Origin: Ornithinimicrobium sp. CNJ-824
GTDB taxonomy: Bacteria > Actinomycetota > Actinomycetes > Actinomycetales > Dermatophilaceae
Direction of reading: 5' to 3'
DNA length: 64,000 nucleotides
Assembly (NCBI RefSeq): GCF_001942405.1
Contig: NZ_MKKA01000055.1
Coordinates: forward strand, 124,001 to 188,000
This document shows, in pieces, positions 1-7,639 of this stretch. Each line of letters begins with the position of its first letter. The stretch's first letter is position 1. The position numbers were made by a program, and so were the translations under genes. The notes under the pieces are model-generated. The model searched no databases. It was not told where the DNA came from and saw nothing but the letters and a program-made list of their open reading frames with translations.

Positions 1-170
1 TCCACCGCCAGCTCCACGCCGAGCTCGTGCCCGAGCCGGTGCTCCAGCGTCTCGGCGGCGTCGAGGACCATCTCGTCGAAGCGGGCGGCCCGGGTCGTCA
101 TGACGGGGACGCGCGGCCACGCCAGCGGCCCGCGCATCCCCCGGCCGTGCCGGTCCCGACGCCTGGTCAC
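1..170 (-). CDS. Metallopeptidase family protein (Rv3259-like), partial
   Basis: Only the N-terminal 56 codons lie in the window; the gene continues beyond position 1. Read on the minus strand from GTG at 170 it gives an arginine-rich start containing RRRDRHGRGMRGPL, then RAARFDEMVLDAAETLEHRL. This is the typical opening of the small actinobacterial zincin-like family (DUF1025, Rv3259 type); the zinc-binding HExxH part would lie outside the window. An ATG at 137 is an alternative start but would drop the conserved RRRDRHGRG stretch. It is divergent from the DUF3499 gene, the same pairing seen in mycobacteria. Family assignment rests on the N-terminus and on the neighbours. Confidence 0.7.
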   Translation of the reverse strand, partial: MTRRRDRHGRGMRGPLAWPRVPVMTTRAARFDEMVLDAAETLEHRLGHELGVELAV

Positions 171-238
171 GGTCCCGACCCTAGTCCCTGGGCCGGAGGT
201 CGACGGGGTGCCTCCACGGGAATGTCGGCCGGGGCACC

Positions 239-244
239 TACAGT
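239..244 (+). promoter_or_regulatory. -10 box (TACAGT) of the DUF3499 gene, leaderless type
   Basis: TACAGT lies 8 nt before the GTG start at 253. With transcription starting about 7 nt after the box, the mRNA would begin at or near the start codon. No Shine-Dalgarno sequence is seen. Confidence 0.5.
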
Positions 245-252
245 GGGGTGCT

Positions 253-624
253 GTGACCGTCTCCCGCCAGTGCTCCAAGACAGCGTGCGTCCGCCCGGCG
301 TCGTCGACGCTGACCTACGTCTACGCCGAGCAGACGGCGGTGCTGGGACCGTTGGCGACCTACGCCGAGCCGCACTCCTACGACCTGTGCGAGGAGCACG
401 CCGGCCGGCTCACGGTGCCGCGCGGGTGGGACGTCGTGCGGATCGAGCTGCCGGAGGGCGAGCCCCGGCCACCGGTGGACGACCTGGCCGCCCTGGCCGA
501 CGCGGTCCGGGAGCACCGCGGGTCGGTGGTGCACGTCGACGGGCACGGCGGGGGCGAGGGCACCGGCGCCACTGTCACCGAGATCGCGCGCCGCGGCCAC
601 CTGCGCATGCTGCGCGACCGCTGA
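253..624 (+). CDS. DUF3499 family protein
   Basis: A 123-residue protein of the actinobacterial DUF3499 family (Rv3258c type), whose function is not known. It starts VTVSRQCSKTACVRPA and carries the family hallmarks: paired cysteines near the N-terminus (CSKTAC), then LTYVYAEQTAVLGPLATYAE and a second cysteine/histidine group (YDLCEEHAGRL), which together look like a small zinc-binding fold. An ATG at 100 is in frame but would add 51 non-conserved residues overlapping the divergent upstream gene; GTG 253 fits both family length and the -10 box. It sits directly before manB, as in mycobacteria. Confidence 0.85.
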   Translation: MTVSRQCSKTACVRPASSTLTYVYAEQTAVLGPLATYAEPHSYDLCEEHAGRLTVPRGWDVVRIELPEGEPRPPVDDLAALADAVREHRGSVVHVDGHGGGEGTGATVTEIARRGHLRMLRDR

Positions 625-656
625 GCACGGGGTCCGTCCCGCAGGGTCCGCGTCGG

Positions 657-662
657 TACCCT
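657..662 (+). promoter_or_regulatory. -10 box (TACCCT) of manB, leaderless type
   Basis: TACCCT is separated by 8 nt from GTG 671. No ribosome binding site is visible, so a leaderless transcript is likely. Confidence 0.5.
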
Positions 663-670
663 TTCCTGCT

Positions 671-2104
671 GTGACCTCCGTGAGACTGGCCGACGTCGTC
701 AAGGCCTACGACGTGCGTGGCCTCGTGCCCGAGCAGCTGGACGTCGAGGTGGTGCGGGCGCTCGGGTCCGCCTTCGCCCAGGTCGTGGTCCTCCCCGAGG
801 AGGAGGCCGGGGTGGTCGTCGGTCACGACATGCGCGACTCCTCGCCGGAGCTGGCGCGCGCCTTCGCCGCCGGGGTGGCGGTCCACGGCGTCGACGTCAC
901 GATGATCGGGCTGGCCTCGACCGACCAGCTCTACTACGCCAGCGGGGCGCTGGACCGGGCCGGCGCGATGTTCACGGCCAGCCACAACCCGGCCGCCTAC
1001 AACGGCATCAAGCTGTGCCGGCGGGGCGCCCGGCCGGTGGGGCAGGATTCCGGGCTCGCGGAGGTCCGCGACCTGGCCCAGTGGCTGCTCGACCGCGGCG
1101 GTCTGCACGAGCTGCCCACCCCGGGGAGACCGGGGACCCTGGACGAGACCGACGTGCTCGCCGACTACGCGGCATACCTGCGCTCCCTGGTGCACCTGCG
1201 CGGAGGGCGTCCGCTCACCGTCGTCGTCGACGCCGGCAACGGGATGGCCGGGCACACCGTGCCCGCCGTGCTGGACCATCCGGACGTGCCGGTGCGGGTC
1301 GTGCCGCTGTACTTCGAGCTCGACGGCACCTTCCCCCACCACGAGGCCAACCCGCTCGTGCCGGAGAACCTGCGCGACCTGCAGGCGGCGGTCGTCCGGC
1401 ACGGGGCCGATCTCGGCCTGGCCTTCGACGGCGACGCCGACCGCTGCTTCGTCGTCGACGAGGGCGGCCGCCCGGTGACCCCGAGCGCCATCACCGCCCT
1501 GGTCGCCGCCCGGGAGATCGCCAAGGAGGTCGCCGCGGGCGCCGATCCGTCGTCGGTCGCCGTCGTCCACAACGTCATCTGCTCCCGGGCCGTCCCCGAG
1601 ACCATCGCCGCCCTCGGCGCGCGCCCGGTGCGCACCCGTGTGGGGCACAGCTTCGTCAAGGCGCAGATGGCCGAGCACGAGGCGGTCTTCGGCGGCGAGC
1701 ACTCGGCCCACTACTACTTCCGCGACTTCTGGTACGCCGACACCGGGATGCTGGCGGCGCTGCACGTGCTGGCGGCTCTGGGCGAGCAGGACGGGCCGCT
1801 GTCGGCCCTGGTCGCCGCCTACGACCGGTATGCCGCGTCCGGGGAGATCAACTCGCGCGTGGCCGACGTGGCGGCCGCCGTGGCGCGCGCCCGGGACTGG
1901 GCCGAGGCGCAGGGGGCGGTCGCCGACACCCTCGACGGTCTCGTCATGACGAGGGAGCAGGCGCCCCTGTGGTGGTTCTCCCTGCGGGCCAGCAACACCG
2001 AGCCGCTGCTGCGGCTCAACGTCGAGGCCGCCGACACCACGACCATGGAGCAGGTCCGGGACGCCGTCCTGGGGCTGGTACGACAGGAGGACGCAGATGG
2101 CTAG
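671..2104 (+). CDS. manB: Phosphomannomutase/phosphoglucomutase
   Basis: Alpha-D-phosphohexomutase of 477 residues that interconverts mannose-6-phosphate and mannose-1-phosphate, feeding GDP-mannose for glycolipids and glycans. The phosphoserine loop TASHNPAAYNGIK is near residue 102-114 (catalytic Ser about 104), the metal-binding loop DGDADR is near residue 253, and the C-terminal phosphate-binding region contains SLRASNTEPLLRLNVEA. Length matches the family. The start is GTG 671, supported by the -10 box just upstream. It overlaps the next gene by 8 nt, so it is translationally linked to the Trm112-like and SIS genes. Phosphoglucomutase activity cannot be excluded by sequence alone. Confidence 0.92.
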   Translation: MTSVRLADVVKAYDVRGLVPEQLDVEVVRALGSAFAQVVVLPEEEAGVVVGHDMRDSSPELARAFAAGVAVHGVDVTMIGLASTDQLYYASGALDRAGAMFTASHNPAAYNGIKLCRRGARPVGQDSGLAEVRDLAQWLLDRGGLHELPTPGRPGTLDETDVLADYAAYLRSLVHLRGGRPLTVVVDAGNGMAGHTVPAVLDHPDVPVRVVPLYFELDGTFPHHEANPLVPENLRDLQAAVVRHGADLGLAFDGDADRCFVVDEGGRPVTPSAITALVAAREIAKEVAAGADPSSVAVVHNVICSRAVPETIAALGARPVRTRVGHSFVKAQMAEHEAVFGGEHSAHYYFRDFWYADTGMLAALHVLAALGEQDGPLSALVAAYDRYAASGEINSRVADVAAAVARARDWAEAQGAVADTLDGLVMTREQAPLWWFSLRASNTEPLLRLNVEAADTTTMEQVRDAVLGLVRQEDADG

Positions 2105-2318
2105 GCCGCAGTACGAACCGTGGGTGCGGGAGATCCTGCGCTGCCCTGTCGGAGGGCACGAGCTCGTCGACGTCGTGGACGAGGACGGGCAGCCCGCGCT
2201 GCAGTGCGCGCAGGACTGCGACGGACCCGGCCGGCGGCGTCGCTTCCCCGTGGTCGACGGCATCCCCGTGCTGCTCGCCGACGACGCGACCGTCGTCGCG
2301 GTCGGGGACGGGGACTGA
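2097..2318 (+). CDS. Trm112-like zinc-ribbon small protein
   Basis: A 73-residue protein with the Trm112/UPF0434 layout: ILRCPVGGHEL near the N-terminus, then LQCAQDC, and the characteristic FPVVDGIPVLL. Trm112-like proteins activate or stabilise methyltransferases in other organisms; the partner here is unknown. The ATG at 2097 overlaps the manB stop by 8 nt, and GAGGACGCAG lies just upstream. The small gene is nearly always found between manB and the SIS-domain gene in actinobacteria, which suggests a conserved but uncharacterised role in this mannose operon. Confidence 0.8.
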   Translation: MARPQYEPWVREILRCPVGGHELVDVVDEDGQPALQCAQDCDGPGRRRRFPVVDGIPVLLADDATVVAVGDGD

Positions 2319-2321
2319 CCC

Positions 2322-3608
2322 GTGGCCCCCCACCTCGACGAGGCGCTCCTCGACGACCCGGACGAGCTGCAGGGCAAGGACTCCCGCGGCACCCTCCGGG
2401 CGCTGGCCACCGCCGGGGCCCAGGTCCGCGAGGCCCTGCACCTGGGCCGGGAGGCCGGGATCGGGCGGCTGGCCGACCAGGGCCGGCCCCGGTCGGTGCT
2501 CGTCGCCGCGATCGGCGGCTCCTCGATCGTGGCCGAGGTGCTCGAGCTCCTCGCCGAGCCGGGCTCGCCCGTGCCGGTGCAGGCCCGCCGCAACCTGCCG
2601 CTGCCGGGCTGGGTCGGCCCGATGGACCTGGTCGTGGCCGTCTCCCTGTCCGGCCGGGCGCCCGGCCCGCTGGCGGTCGCCGCCGAGGCCGCCCGTCGCG
2701 GCGCCTCGCTTCTCACGGTCGGAGCCGACGACTCGCCGCTGGCCGAGGTCACCCGTCGGGCCCGCGGCATCCACGTGGGCACCGGCCGGGGCCGGACCAG
2801 CTCCCGGACCTCCCTGTGGACCATGCTCACCCCGGTGCTCGCGGGCGCCGACCTGCTCGGGCTGCTGGACGCCCCGGACAGCGTGCTGACCGCCGTCGCC
2901 GACCGGCTCGACGAACGGGCTGAGGAGCTGCGCCCCACCTCCGAGTCGTTCGTCAACCCGGCCAAGCTGCTCGCCCTCCAGCTCGCCGAGACGGTGCCCG
3001 TGGTGCTCGGCGACGGGCCGCTGGGCGGGGTGGCCGCCGCCCGCGCCTCCTCCATGCTCGCCCGCACGGCGCGGATGCCGGCTCCCTTCGGCGAGCTGCC
3101 CGACGCCGCCAGCGGGATCGTCGCCTGCTTCGACGGGCCCTACACCCACCGGGGCGGGCCGCGACCGGGCACGTACGACGAGCGGCGGATCCGGCTGGGC
3201 GACATCGACACCAGCGGCTGGGAGCCGCACCACTTCGACGAGCCGGAGGGGGAGCTGATGGAGCGTCGCCGCAGCCCCGACGGAGGTCGGGACATCTTCG
3301 CCGACCCCTTCCTCGACGGGCCGACCCTGCCGCCGCTGGGGCTGCTCATGCTGCGCGACGCCCCCGCCGACCCGCCCACCCGGGAGTCGGTCCAGGCCGA
3401 CGCGCTCACGGAGGCCGTGCTCACCACGGCGCAGGAGGCCGGGGTCCGCGTCATGGAGGTCCGTGCCGGCCCCGGGGCACCGGTCGTCCGGCTCGCCGAC
3501 CACGTCTCCATGGTCGACTTCACCGCCACCTACATGGCGCTCGGTCTGGGGCTGGACCCCTCGGTCAGCCCGCACGTGGCGGACCTGCGCGACCGCACCG
3601 GCGGCTGA
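2322..3608 (+). CDS. SIS-domain protein (mannose/glucose-6-phosphate isomerase-like, Rv3256c type)
   Basis: A 428-residue protein with a sugar-isomerase (SIS) fold. The first half includes VLVAAIGGSSIVAEVLELL (phosphosugar-binding turn) and VVAVSLSGRAPGPLAVA; the second half resembles the C-terminal domain of bifunctional phosphoglucose/phosphomannose isomerases. The likely role is binding or isomerising a phosphosugar next to phosphomannomutase, but the catalytic residues cannot be confirmed by eye. The GTG start at 2322 follows the previous stop by only 3 nt. It is the last gene of the manB operon; a double hairpin follows. Confidence 0.8.
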   Translation: MAPHLDEALLDDPDELQGKDSRGTLRALATAGAQVREALHLGREAGIGRLADQGRPRSVLVAAIGGSSIVAEVLELLAEPGSPVPVQARRNLPLPGWVGPMDLVVAVSLSGRAPGPLAVAAEAARRGASLLTVGADDSPLAEVTRRARGIHVGTGRGRTSSRTSLWTMLTPVLAGADLLGLLDAPDSVLTAVADRLDERAEELRPTSESFVNPAKLLALQLAETVPVVLGDGPLGGVAAARASSMLARTARMPAPFGELPDAASGIVACFDGPYTHRGGPRPGTYDERRIRLGDIDTSGWEPHHFDEPEGELMERRRSPDGGRDIFADPFLDGPTLPPLGLLMLRDAPADPPTRESVQADALTEAVLTTAQEAGVRVMEVRAGPGAPVVRLADHVSMVDFTATYMALGLGLDPSVSPHVADLRDRTGG

Positions 3609-3638
3609 GCCCCCGACGTCCACGACCCGGCCGGTCAG

Positions 3639-3688
3639 GCCGGCCCGGTTGGGCCGGCGTGGTCAGGGCGGCCCGGTTGGGTCGCCCT
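3639..3688. terminator. Tandem hairpins between convergent genes
   Basis: There are two consecutive GC-rich stem-loops with GGTT loops. The first has perfect 8-bp arms GCCGGCCC/GGGCCGGC (3639-3658). The second has 10-bp arms with one G-T pair, AGGGCGGCCC/GGGTCGCCCT (3665-3688). They lie between the stop of the SIS gene and the stop of the convergent HNH gene, so they may serve both strands. No U-tract is present. Confidence 0.6.
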
Positions 3689-3690
3689 GG

Positions 3691-5334
3691 TCAGGCCGGG
3701 ACGCCCATCCCTTCGTCGTCGTCGAGCTCCTCGCCGAGCCCGTCCCACTCCTCGGTGAACCTCTCCCACGATGCGGTGTCCTGGTCCCAGTCGTGCACGA
3801 GCCGCTCCCACTCGGCGACGAGCTGGCCCCGTCCCTTCTCCGGGTCGCCCCCGTCCCCTGCGGTGCGGCCGGACCACCACGGTGGTCGTTCGCCGTGCCA
3901 CCGGGCCCCGAGGTCCTCGAGCGTGTCGAGCACCGGGGGTGGCTGGGAGTGGTGGACCTGGCCGTACCGGGTGCGGACCCTCACCGCCCGCGTGCCGTCG
4001 GCCGCCGTCACCACCTCGGTGCGCAGCTCCTCGGTCTCCTTGTCGAGGTTGCAGGCCCGGCACAGCCCCTGGCCGTTGTCGGCCGTGGTGGCGCCACCGT
4101 CCCGTGCCCTGGCCACGTGGTCGACGTCCTGGATCGGTGCGTGGCAGTAGGGCATCGCGCACTCCTGGTCGCGGGCGACCACGAACCTGCGCAGCGGACC
4201 GGTGAAGCACCGTCGGCGCCCGTCCACCTCGGCGAGCGTGGAGTCGACCGGGTCGAGCAGGAGCCGTCGCAGCCAGGCCCTGGCCTCGCCGACCTCCACG
4301 TCCCGGGTGCTGCCGGAGGCGGCGATCATGCGGGCCAGCGCGGCCGGCACCGGCCCGTAGCCCGGTGCGCGGGCCGGGTCCTCGCCCTCGTCGAGCAGGG
4401 CCCGGTCGGTCATCACCAGGCCGATCTCGACGGGCACGCCCTCGCGGGCGGGATCGACGCCGGTGACGCGCCGGACCAGCTCGTCGGCGCGCAGCTGGGC
4501 GACCGTGGGGACCTCGCCCTGCCCGGGGGTGCCGTCCCCGCCTCCCTCGGCCGCGGACGTGGCGGCCAGGTGGGCCGCCCGGGCGCTCTCCTCCAGCGAC
4601 CGGTGCAGGGCGACGCCCTCGACCAGCGGCAGCAGGCCGCTCAGCCGGACCATCCCGTCGGCCGCGGGCCGGATCGAGACGTAACGGTCCCCGACCGCCC
4701 TGGCGTGCCGCTCCAGGAACCCGCGCTTGTCCGCCTCGTAGGCCAGCGACGCCGCCCTCCGGGCCAGCCGGCCCTCCGAGCAGGTGCCGAGCGTGGGCGC
4801 CAGCAGCGCGTCCACCTCCCGGGCCTGCTCGTCGGTCAGCCCCCTGGTCTCCTTCTCGACCAGCGACGCCGCCCACTCCGAGACCCGTCCCTCACGGAAG
4901 GCGGCCAGGGTCTGCGGCAGCCGGTCGTGCAGGGCGCGGGCCAGCCCGATCAGCGACCGGGACCGCTGCGGGGAGACCCTGCGGGCGAGCGACACCTCCA
5001 GGGTCACCCCCTCCCGCTCCCGGCGGCGGTGGCCCAGCTCGCCCTCCCTGGCCTGGCGGTCCACCGCCGCCTGCTCGTCCAGGTCGACGGTGACGGCCGC
5101 CTGCGCGGCGGCGCACACGTTCTTGAGTCGTTCGAGCTCGGCGAGCGTGGCCACCCGCTCCTCCTGCGTGAGCGGCTCCCCGGGCCCGGCCAGCAGGTCT
5201 GCCACCTCGCGGACCCGCACCAGGACCGCAGGGGCCGGGTCGGCCAGCTCCGGGCCGGCCAGGGGCAGCACCGGGACGGGTGCTGCCCGCGGTGGTGCCG
5301 GACCACCGTCCGTCGCGATCGGCATACCCTCCAT
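3691..5334 (-). CDS. DUF222 / HNH endonuclease domain protein
   Basis: A protein of about 547 residues. The N-terminal two thirds is the helical DUF222 region (LAELERLKNVCAAAQAAVTV, then HRLIGLAR-like motifs and a long helical stretch). The C-terminal part is an HNH nuclease with CAMPYC, the catalytic-type DVDHVARARDGGATT and GLCRACNLDKE, i.e. two CxxC-type zinc ligand pairs around the HxxH/N core. These proteins belong to the mycobacterial 13E12-repeat family, are often multi-copy and are suspected selfish elements. The C-terminus is acidic. ATG 5334 is chosen; GTG 5340 and ATG 5325 are alternatives. It is divergent from kynA and not functionally linked to its neighbours as far as can be seen. 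Confidence 0.85.
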   Translation of the reverse strand: MEGMPIATDGGPAPPRAAPVPVLPLAGPELADPAPAVLVRVREVADLLAGPGEPLTQEERVATLAELERLKNVCAAAQAAVTVDLDEQAAVDRQAREGELGHRRREREGVTLEVSLARRVSPQRSRSLIGLARALHDRLPQTLAAFREGRVSEWAASLVEKETRGLTDEQAREVDALLAPTLGTCSEGRLARRAASLAYEADKRGFLERHARAVGDRYVSIRPAADGMVRLSGLLPLVEGVALHRSLEESARAAHLAATSAAEGGGDGTPGQGEVPTVAQLRADELVRRVTGVDPAREGVPVEIGLVMTDRALLDEGEDPARAPGYGPVPAALARMIAASGSTRDVEVGEARAWLRRLLLDPVDSTLAEVDGRRRCFTGPLRRFVVARDQECAMPYCHAPIQDVDHVARARDGGATTADNGQGLCRACNLDKETEELRTEVVTAADGTRAVRVRTRYGQVHHSQPPPVLDTLEDLGARWHGERPPWWSGRTAGDGGDPEKGRGQLVAEWERLVHDWDQDTASWERFTEEWDGLGEELDDDEGMGVPA

Positions 5335-5457
5335 CTGCACGTCCCCACCCCTTCCGTCGGGTGCACCCCTCCTCCCGAGGTGCCGTACCGGCACGCTAGG
5401 GCAGAGCACCGACAGGCCTGCTGACCTGCACAGATGTCGATGTGCCAGACTCCACCC

Positions 5458-6390
5458 GTGAGCAACGCCGCCCGCGACCACGCCGACGACCCCGTCACGC
5501 GCCATACCCGCGCCGTCCGCGACCTGGAGAGCGGCATCGAGCGGGACTTCGACCGCAACCTGTCCTACGGGGAGTACCTCGACCTGCACACGGTGCTCTC
5601 CGCCCAGCACCCGCGCGCGGTCCCGCCGCGCCACGACGAGCTGCTCTTCATCATCCAGCACCAGACCTCCGAGCTGTGGCTCAAGCTCATGCTCCACGAG
5701 CTCACGTCCGCCCGGCAGCTGATCCGCAGCGACGACCTCCAGCCGGCGCTCAAGCGGGTCGCGCGGGTCAAGCACATCCAGCACACGCTGACCGAGCAGT
5801 GGTCGGTGCTGGCCACCCTGACGCCGAGCGAGTACGCCCTCTTCCGCTCCTTCCTGGCCACCGGGTCCGGCTTCCAGTCGTGGCAGTACCGCGCCGTCGA
5901 GTTCTCCCTCGGCAACAAGAACGCGGACATGCTCCGCGTCTTCGCCCACGACCCGCAGGTGCACGACGAGCTGGAGCGGCTGCTGCACGAGCGCAGCCTC
6001 TACGACGAGGTGCTCCACTGGCTCGCGCGGCAGGGCCACCCGGTGCCCCAGGAGGTGCTCGAGCGTGACGTGACCCTGCCCTACGAGGCCTCCGAGGGGG
6101 TCGTCGACGTGTTCGCCGCCGTCTACGCCGACCCGGAGCGGCACTGGGTCGAGTACCACGTCGCCGAGGACCTCGTCGACGTCGAGGACAACTTCCAGGT
6201 ATGGCGCTTCCGTCACCTCAAGACGGTCGAACGCATCATCGGCTCCAAGCGGGGGACCGGCGGCAGCTCCGGCGTGCCCTTCCTGCGGCGGGCCCTGGAC
6301 CTGACCTTCTTCCCCGAGCTCTACGACGTGCGCACCCGGATCCAGGACGTGACGCCCGACGGGTACCACGGAGGTGAGGGCCGTGCGTGA
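5458..6390 (+). CDS. kynA: Tryptophan 2,3-dioxygenase
   Basis: Haem-dependent dioxygenase opening the indole ring of L-tryptophan to N-formylkynurenine, the first step of the kynurenine pathway. It is a 310-residue protein with LSYGEYLDLHTVLSAQHP, the signature HDELLFIIQHQTSELWLKLM (substrate pocket and helix near the N-terminus), TGSGFQSWQYRAVEFSLGNK, and the haem-ligand region around VWRFRHLKTVERIIG (His near residue 260), followed by GTGGSSGVPFLRRAL. GTG 5458 is preferred because CAGACT lies 6 nt upstream, matching the leaderless pattern of many genes here; ATG 5434 would add 8 residues. It overlaps kynU, so the two are an operon. Confidence 0.93.
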   Translation: MSNAARDHADDPVTRHTRAVRDLESGIERDFDRNLSYGEYLDLHTVLSAQHPRAVPPRHDELLFIIQHQTSELWLKLMLHELTSARQLIRSDDLQPALKRVARVKHIQHTLTEQWSVLATLTPSEYALFRSFLATGSGFQSWQYRAVEFSLGNKNADMLRVFAHDPQVHDELERLLHERSLYDEVLHWLARQGHPVPQEVLERDVTLPYEASEGVVDVFAAVYADPERHWVEYHVAEDLVDVEDNFQVWRFRHLKTVERIIGSKRGTGGSSGVPFLRRALDLTFFPELYDVRTRIQDVTPDGYHGGEGRA

Positions 6391-7639
6391 GGTCCCCACC
6401 CGCGACGACGCGCTCGCCCTCGACGCCGCCGACCCGCTCGCGGCCTTCGCCGCCGAGTTCGAGCCGGCACCCGACGTCGTGGCCTACCTGGACGGCAACT
6501 CGCTGGGACGGCCGGTCGCCGGGACCGCCGAGGAGATGGCCCGCTTCGTCCGCGAGGACTGGGGCACCCGGCTCATCCGCAGCTGGGACGAGGGGTGGAT
6601 GGGCTGGCCCGAGCAGGTCGGGGACCTCGTGGGCCGGGCCGCCCTGGGGGCGGCGCCGGGGCAGACCGTCGTGGCCGACTCGACCACGGTGCTGCTCTAC
6701 AAGGTGCTGCGGGCGCTCGTGGACCACCAGCTGGCCCTCGACCCCGCCCGGACCGAGCTGGTGCTCGACACCGACAACTTCCCCACGGACCGCTACGTCG
6801 CCGAGGGGGTCGCCGCCGAGCGGGGGCTGCGGCTGGTCTGGATCGACGTCGACCCGGCGGCGGGTGTCACGCCGGAGCAGGTCGCCGACGCCGTCGGTCC
6901 CGCCACCGGGGTCGTGCTGCTCTCGCACGTGGCCTACCGCTCCGGCTGGGTCGCCGACGCCGAGGGGATCACCGGCGTCGTGCACGAGGCCGGGGGGCTG
7001 GTCCTGTGGGACACCTGCCACTCCGCCGGGTCGGTGCCGGTCCGGGCCGACGACTGGGGCTGGGACGCGGCGGTGGGCTGCGACTACAAGTACCTCAACG
7101 GCGGGCCGGGCGCACCCGCCCACGCCTACCTGACGGCGCGGCTGCACGACGTGCCCACGCTGCGCCAGCCGGTGCAGGGCTGGATGGGGCGGCGCGACCC
7201 CTTCCTCATGGAGCAGGGCTACGTCCCCGCCCCGGGGGAGCGCAGCCTGGTCAGCGGCACCCCGCCGGTCGTGGGGATGGTGCCGGTCGCCCGGGGTGCG
7301 GGCATGCTCGAACGGGCCGGGATCGAGCAGGTCCGGGACAAGTCGCTGCGCCTGACCGACCTGGCCCTGGCCGTCGTCGACTCCTGGCCGGACGAGCTGG
7401 GGGTCGTCGTCGCCAGCCCCCGGGACCGGGACCGGCGCGGCGGGCACGTGACCCTGCGCCACCCCGCCTTCGCGGAGGTGAACCCGCGGCTGTGGGCGCG
7501 CGGCGTCATACCGGACTTCCGTTCCCCCGACGGGCTCCGCCTCGGGCCCGCGCCGCTGTCGACCCGGTTCGTCGAGCTGTGGGACGGGCTGGCGGTGGTC
7601 CGGGAGGAGCTGGCGGCGGCGACTAGCCTGTCCGGGTGA
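6383..7639 (+). CDS. kynU: Kynureninase
   Basis: PLP enzyme cleaving kynurenine to anthranilate and alanine. It has 418 residues, YLDGNSLGRP near the N-terminus, LWDTCHSAGSVP, and the PLP-lysine motif YKYLNGGPGAP with Lys near residue 236. The start GTG 6383 is chosen because GGAGG ends 8 nt upstream; GTG 6374 overlaps that ribosome binding site. It overlaps the kynA stop by 8 nt and itself ends inside the start of mtr. No kynurenine formamidase gene is adjacent, so the middle step must be encoded elsewhere or occur through an unrelated hydrolase. Confidence 0.93.
   Translation: MREVPTRDDALALDAADPLAAFAAEFEPAPDVVAYLDGNSLGRPVAGTAEEMARFVREDWGTRLIRSWDEGWMGWPEQVGDLVGRAALGAAPGQTVVADSTTVLLYKVLRALVDHQLALDPARTELVLDTDNFPTDRYVAEGVAAERGLRLVWIDVDPAAGVTPEQVADAVGPATGVVLLSHVAYRSGWVADAEGITGVVHEAGGLVLWDTCHSAGSVPVRADDWGWDAAVGCDYKYLNGGPGAPAHAYLTARLHDVPTLRQPVQGWMGRRDPFLMEQGYVPAPGERSLVSGTPPVVGMVPVARGAGMLERAGIEQVRDKSLRLTDLALAVVDSWPDELGVVVASPRDRDRRGGHVTLRHPAFAEVNPRLWARGVIPDFRSPDGLRLGPAPLSTRFVELWDGLAVVREELAAATSLSG
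7624..7629 (+). promoter_or_regulatory. -10 box (TAGCCT) of mtr inside the end of kynU
   Basis: TAGCCT is 6 nt before GTG 7636, giving mtr a possible leaderless promoter independent of kynAU. Confidence 0.5.

Noticed and set aside
575..3067. Large minus-strand open frame opposite manB and the SIS gene
   Set aside because: Shadow of the coding strand; starts, composition and domains do not support it.
3639..3688. GGTT-loop repeats as a mobile element end of the HNH gene
   Set aside because: They are two self-complementary hairpins between convergent stops and are not found on the other side of the HNH gene.
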